Source: Monosiga brevicollis MX1 (Eukaryota; Opisthokonta; Choanoflagellata; Craspedida; Salpingoecidae). Taken from it: a DNA stretch of 36,689 nucleotides. The translations under genes and the position numbers were made by a program. Location of the stretch: NCBI RefSeq assembly GCF_000002865.3, contig NW_001865044.1:1054836-1091524 (forward strand), given 5' to 3'. Under the pieces are notes generated by a model. The model was not told the origin of the DNA and made no database searches. It saw nothing but the letters and a program-made list of their open reading frames with translations. Positions 31,662-36,689 of the stretch are shown one piece after another. Within the stretch, counting starts at the first letter, position 1. Each line of letters begins with the position of its first letter.

Positions 31662-34600
31662 ATGTCCAGCATGTTCCAAAGCCTGCGCATGATGGGCAAG
31701 TCGCTGTCCAGTGCTGCCGAGGCCGGTGATGTTGATGCAGTGCAGTCCCTTTTGTCCAGCAGTACGTCCGAAATGGCTCATCCCACAAACCCGGGGATAG
31801 CAGACTCGGGCGCGCTCTCATCCTGCCCACTCGCGAACGCACCCGATTCGATCACGGGCACATAGGTTTCAAGGGTCCAGGCAAGCGCGCTCAGAGCATC
31901 AATGACAAGGTGTCTACCTGCTCATCCCTGAAAGGCTCTCCATTGTGTATTGTACCGGTAAAAGGAGCGGCGCCTCACACACGCCCCCATTGATCGCTTG
32001 GCAGGATGAGGACGGCTGCACGCCTCTGCACAAGGCTGCTCTTAACGTGAGAATTCATCTTGACTGATTGACTCTACTTGGGACTTGCCCCTTGCTACTC
32101 GACCTCTGTGGCCCTCCTCACCAGTCGCACTTCCTTCAGGGACATTTGGCCGTCGTGGAGTTGCTGCTCACGGCCAATGCCGATGTGAATGCTAGTGTGT
32201 CCAATTTCGCCGCTAACGGATACCCATGCGTTGAAGCGGCTGCGATTTCGTCTCATCCACCTTTGTTGGTTTGCCTGGCTCGCATCTACTCGTGGCGTAG
32301 CTGATAAAAATGGCATGACCCCTCTGCACATGGCTGCCTTCAACAACCAACATGACGTCAGTGCGCGCAGACACGTTGATGATACCAGGCCGCATTAACA
32401 CGGCTGCGCTCACTGTACTTTGTGGCTTAGGTCGCTCGACTTTTATTGGATGGAGGTGCTGATGTTTCAGTCACATCCACTCGCGCCGGTCTGTCTCTGC
32501 CACCCTTGAAGCTGGCGTGCCTGTTCCGAATTGGCTTTGTGTGCTGTGGCATGGCTGCCCCGTGTTGCACCCATTCTTAACTCTCATCTTTGACACAGGC
32601 GAGACGCCACTACACATCAGTGCCAACGTGGGCCACGTGGAGGTGATGCAAACCCTCATCAATTATGGTGCAGATCCGCTGGAGGAGACCAAGGATGGAA
32701 CTTCCCCGCTGGAACTTGCTGCCGGGGTACGTGGCCAGCTGGCTACCATCGTGTTGGTAAATGTGCGTGGCTTTGCCCTTCTGACCCAAGGAAAACTTGT
32801 TTGTGTCACACAGGCTGGACATCTGGACATGACCCGCTTTCTACTTTCGCTCCGCGACCTTGGCTATGAAATCCTACCCCCTCCCTGTACGTCTCCTGCC
32901 CTCCTCCTCGGCCACCGATGCGTGGTCTGGAAACTAGCAAGAAAGTCTCACAAAAAGGGGCTTATATGCACACGCTTCTCTCTCATGCTGCGTGTCATTG
33001 TCAGTGAAAGAGACGGAGATTCAAAACACACGTCATCTCAGCGCGTTGCACCGCGCTGCGGGCAATGGTCACGCTCGTGTTCTCATCCTTCTCCTTGAGG
33101 TAAAGCTTGCGCTCCATGTCAGGAAGAAACGGCGCTTCGAGCTTGGCCCTTCTAGATCTGCCGGCTCATTCGCCATTTGGGGCAACTTGCTTGGGTAGGC
33201 TGGCTTTGACATTGACTACCCCTCCGGCTCGGGCACGGCTCTAAGCGTGGCCGCTATGAAGAGGTTTGTTGACACGTGTTGTGCTGTCGGGGCTCGGGAG
33301 TGTCGAGAGGCCTTTGAGGCCTTGAGGAACCGTCTAGACCAGGTTTGGGCATACTGATGCCCATTCGTCACACAGGAAAATGGACTGCGTCAAAGCCTTG
33401 TTGCTGCGTGGTGCTGATACCAACCTTCCCGAGGTCTGGCATGTGAAACGTGGCTGTTGCACCACGTACATCCTGGGGTCGTGGGTCTCTATGGACTTTC
33501 TCATCTTGCGTCCCGAAATTGGCGTCTTTTGGTAGGGTTCAGCGCAGCACGAGCGATTGGTTGAGCTCTTGGAAGACCTCGACAACGCGTCATCGTTGGA
33601 ACTGTGCAATCTGCTGGACACAGATCGCCGGCCCTCTGAACTAGGGGCCATTATCCACATGGCCGCGGGTCTCTCAGGCTCTTTGGATGGTGGCAATGCC
33701 GATGCGATCGCGTCTGATGGCCAAGCTGCACCTCGAATGTCTTCGCTTCGCGCTCTTCGCAACAAGATTGGAATGCGCAGTGCACGTAGCAACAGTGACA
33801 CAGGTTCAGGCCCTGCGATGGCTGCCGACACCATGACAGATGCTGCCAGCACCGAATCCAACCCAGTGGTCGAGGCAGAAGCGCCGCCCATTCCGTCACC
33901 CTATCAACCTGAGCCGAATGAGGAACCCAAGCCTGCTGACCCAGAGCTCGAGGACCCCGAGGCCAAGCCTGAAGCCGAGACCATTGAGCCCGAGACCATC
34001 AAGTCCGAGCCCGAGGCCATCGAGCTTGAGACCGTCAACCGCGAAGCGAGCAAGGCTGAGGCGGGTGGCGATCTCGAGGCAGCCGGCGAACCGTCGACGT
34101 CATCCACCACAGCCCGTGTCGAAACCTCTGATGATACAAGCATCGAAGATACCAGCCCCGACACCGCTGCCAGTGCCAAAGAGGCCACCGACGCCAAAGC
34201 CAGCGCAGCCATGACTGCGCAGCCAGATGATGAATCGCCACCTCCTGTGCGCGCATCGATTTCGATTCCGCCACCGCCACCTTCGACGGCACCTGCGGCT
34301 GATGCCGAGCAAAGCGAGCGCGCGGACGACGCTGAGACTTCGAGTGAAGGTAGCGGGACGGCCGGAACTCCGCTGGCCGAAGACACTCGGCATGCTGACG
34401 TATCGATTCTCAGGGACGCCGAGCCACAGGCGGGGGCATCATCGGCCTCGCGCATGCGCCTCTTCTCGCGTGGTGCCAGTGCCCCGGCCCCCGCAGTCCC
34501 ACGACCTGTGACCCATAAGGACTTGCTGAAAGAGGGCCCGCTATGGAAGAAGCCGCAAATCCGTACCGGCAAGATCAATGTGAACAATAAGGCACGGTTG

Positions 34601-35464
34601 CGCTGGTTTGTGCTCCAGGAAACCACGCTGAGCTACTACGACTACTCGCCAGAGTCGACCAAAAAGCGGATTGGCAAGATCAAAGGATGCATCCCCCTCA
34701 ACACGGTGTTGCAGGTGCAGGCCTCGCATGGCGAGGGTGACGAGGCTACGCGGTGTTTTGAAGTCATTCAAGAAGATGCGGCCCTTTTCTGTGTGGCGGG
34801 TAACATGGCAGAGCGAGATGCCTGGGTAACAGCAATTTGCCGCGCCTGGGCTGCAGCTGAAACGCTGATCAAGCCACAAAATCGGCTGCCAATGCCCGAA
34901 TCCACAGAGGGCGAGGCACAGCCTCCGCCCCTGCCGGTGCCATACGCAGATCAAGCGACCGAGAACCAAGCCACACGCGAGCGTGGCTTTACTGCCTCGG
35001 TCAAGAACCGAGCCAGCCTGTAAGCAATGGCCTGTCGTGTGGTGCTGTATCTTTGCATTGGGTACTTTGGTGTTGGGCCTTGGTGCCCACGTTTAAGAGG
35101 CACTCGATTGTTTCCTGCTTGCATTTGTGTGGCGTGCCCTCACGGTTGTTGGCCTCGTGTGTACAGGAAGGCATCCGCGTCTCAGTTGGCACGCCAGCAA
35201 GAGTTGGAGCGTGAGGAATTGGGCATGGTCGACATGTCAAGTCAGTCGTTGTCGTGGATCGCGTCCGTAAGCTTTGCGACAGCGGCAGAGCTCTGGCTGC
35301 GTATTCTCATCGCGCTGCTGTGTGTAGAGCTGTGGACTTCGAGCGAAAACAGCGGCGTCACATCCGAGCGCGACACAGACGCTGCTAGACCCGAAGAAGC
35401 GAGTGCCGCCGAGAAGCCACTCGACCAGTCTGATAACACCTCGAGCGGAGAGCATGTGGAGTAG
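31662..35464 (+). CDS. Ankyrin-repeat and PH-domain protein
   Basis: Fourteen exons: 31662-31761, 31866-31909, 32005-32046, 32140-32194, 32301-32356, 32431-32488, 32599-32726, 32814-32886, 33005-33099, 33199-33263, 33376-33433, 33536-35019, 35167-35240, 35328-35464. Phases close at 822 residues; the exon 12 acceptor may be slightly later. Residues ~1-270 hold about seven to eight ankyrin repeats (DEDGCTPLHKAALN, DKNGMTPLHMAAFN, GETPLHISANVGHVEVMQTL, LSALHRAAGNGHARVLILL). A disordered Pro/Glu/Thr/Ala-rich linker of some 300 residues follows. A PH domain spans ~LKEGPLWKK to WVTAICRAWAA, ending in the typical conserved Trp helix. The tail is charged. Ankyrin repeats bind proteins and PH domains bind phosphoinositides, so this is a probable membrane-recruited scaffold. 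No ArfGAP or other enzyme domain is seen, and I do not recognise an orthologue. Confidence 0.88.
35020..35166 (+). other. Last-but-one intron of the ANK-PH gene; donor overlaps a stop codon
   Basis: The donor GTAAGC lies in ...AGC CTG TAA GC. If spliced, the frame continues for about 70 residues. If retained, the protein ends at once with ...RASL. The two outcomes differ only in the C-terminal tail. Which is used cannot be told from DNA alone. Confidence 0.6.
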
Positions 35465-35647
35465 TCCTGTGTCTTTTATTTTTCAGGGGTGCTTGGGTAT
35501 GCTTTGTGCACCATGTGATCAATTGAATTGGCTTAGACATTTGAATAGACATTGGGAGCTTGGTCCAGCCGGCGACGATGCATGAGTGATTGGCCGCGGC
35601 ACGTTGTCTCAGCCAGCGAGGTTACTCGCTCTATCCACTCCCTCGAT
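35465..35647. other. Short convergent spacer
   Basis: These 183 nt separate the stops of the ANK-PH gene and TMEM19. Nothing recognisable is present. Confidence 0.5.
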
Positions 35648-36602
35648 CTATTCATGGCGATAGAGCAGAAAAAGAAAGGCGACCGAGGCCACCAGGGCAC
35701 CCACGATGACAGGCGGGTGGTGCCAGAAGGAGAACATGGCCGCACCGGCCATGACGAGGGAGCTGATCAGGTTGACCAGCACATTGAGTTGCTTCCACCG
35801 TGCTGGTTGCGCGGCCATCTGTGCAGGGCCTTGCAGCAATTGGCCCAGAATGCTGTCGACAATCGAGCCAGCAACGCCAAAGACAGCTGATGGACCGAGG
35901 CAATGCAGAGAGAATTGAGTTGAGGCACATTGTGCCAAAAAAAAAAAAAAAAAAAGTGCAACGGGAGAGAAAGTACAAACGAGCTGAACTGACCGCCTTG
36001 TGCCAAGCCTAGCCAAGACCCGGTACAAAGACCAATTAAAGCACCGCCGATGAGGCTAGCCAGGGTGCCCCGCGACGTGACTGCGCCATCTGTACCGGTT
36101 GCTGCCTGAAGCAAGGGATGGGTATTTCGGGCGATCGGCAAACATACTCATGACTGGAGCACCAGGGCCACGGGTGGTGTCAAAAAAAAGGTCAAATGTC
36201 ATAAACAACAGGAGCAGCTGGACAACAAGAATAGCAGCCAATGGCCAAATAGGACAGTGGTGGAGTGGGGATTGCAAATTGCGTCGAGCTAGTCACCCAC
36301 TCTTTGCCAACCAAGAATCATGCGAGGTGGGGCTTGCGCGGTCTGACCAATCTCCGAGGCCAAGGTGTCGCCGCAGCAGCAGGCCAAATAAGCCAGATAG
36401 GGACCAGCCAGGCTAGCAAGCATTTGATTTGTGAGGTGGCACACACGGGTGCGAGAAGTGCAGTGAGCGAGAAGGTGCATGCGTTGCAGTTTGACCCGCG
36501 GGCGTACGCACAGGGGCTGCCAGCTGGGCTCGGCCAAAAGTTGGGCCACACAAAGAAGTGCGGGTACACCACCCGTGGCTAGCACCTGCGCACTATTACG
36601 TC
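35648..36602 (-). CDS. TMEM19: TMEM19 (DUF92) membrane protein, 5' part missing
   Basis: TMEM19 is a conserved multi-pass membrane protein of the DUF92 family, whose bacterial and plant relatives include phytol/prenyl-phosphate kinase-like proteins; the animal function is not established. Three minus-strand exons are visible: 36602-36301, 36105-35994, 35886-35648, with matching phases. The N-terminal exons lie beyond the right edge. Matching blocks are AQVLATGGVPALL, CCCGDTLASEIG (human CSAGDTWASEVG), PPRMILGWQR, GTDGAVTSRGTLASLIGGAL, VFGVAGSIVDSILGQLLQG, and LNVLVNLISSLVMAG. The last corresponds to the family's NAVNLFSS. Several segments are hydrophobic enough to span a membrane. The GDT-ASE motif is intact. 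The exon at 36301-36602 starts in phase, so an upstream exon must supply one base. Confidence 0.9.
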
Positions 36603-36656
36603 CTAAGTTCCGATGAAGGGAAAAGCCTTGTTGAGTCAGAGTCAAAGAGAGAGAGA

Positions 36657-36658
<2 letters not shown>

Positions 36659-36689
<31 letters not shown>
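36659..36689. other. Poly-G run at the window end
   Basis: About 31 consecutive G follow a short GA tract and run to the last base. A pure G run of this length at a contig end is most likely a sequencing or assembly artefact and not genomic sequence. Confidence 0.85.

Noticed and set aside
33904-34626. A 240-residue minus-strand frame opposite the ANK-PH linker
   Set aside because: Ser/Ala-rich shadow of the Glu/Pro linker coded on the plus strand.
36120-36277. A hydrophobic minus-strand frame (LAAILVVQLLLLFMTF) between TMEM19 exons
   Set aside because: It falls in an intron; the flanking exons join in phase and match TMEM19 without it.

Overview
The window reads as a gene-dense, intron-rich stretch of a unicellular eukaryote. 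Twelve protein genes fit into 36.7 kb, with 0.2-1 kb between them. Nearly all are cut by short GT-AG introns, mostly about 65-200 nt and rich in gtgcgt, gtacgt and gtatgt donors. The gene content is typical of opisthokonts and includes an animal-like PTB domain, a tubulin tyrosine ligase-like enzyme, SAC1, PEX13 and TMEM19. A choanoflagellate such as Monosiga is the best guess, but that is an inference from gene style and not a database result. I saw no rRNA, convincing tRNA, CRISPR array, transposon or virus-like element.

Layout from left to right: a coiled-coil protein with a PABP-binding PAM2-like motif (+, 52-3221); PEX13, the peroxisomal import protein (-, 3885-5766); the SAC1 phosphoinositide phosphatase (+, 6299-10401); a PTB-domain protein (-, 10822-11748); a 1.2 kb repeat-rich spacer with a 50-N assembly gap; a HAD-family nucleotidase-like enzyme (+, 12974-14077); a KirBac/Kir-like channel with an abnormal selectivity filter (-, 14344-16590); NOP2/NSUN1 rRNA m5C methyltransferase (+, 17462-21376); a TTLL tubulin-modifying ligase (+, 21878-25259); a CHK1/CAMK-like kinase with HLD in place of HRD (+, about 26198 or 26855 to 28527); exosome subunit EXOSC7/RRP42 (-, 29256-31057); an ankyrin-repeat plus PH-domain protein (+, 31662-35464); and TMEM19, cut by the right edge (-, 35648 to beyond 36602). 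Exon models were built by hand from splice signals, reading phase and family conservation. For ten of the twelve genes every exon phase closes. Short stretches of SAC1 and the kinase start remain uncertain.

The genes do not form one pathway. NOP2 and EXOSC7 both serve ribosomal RNA maturation. SAC1, PEX13 and TMEM19 act in or on internal membranes. The PTB protein, the ANK-PH protein and the kinase are signalling proteins. Most neighbours alternate in strand, giving shared divergent promoter regions, several of which hold long GA/CT dinucleotide tracts.

The most striking item is the Kir-like channel. It has a normal two-helix core and a well-conserved cytoplasmic Kir domain, but where a K+ channel has T-x-G-Y-G it reads L-T-G-S-D.
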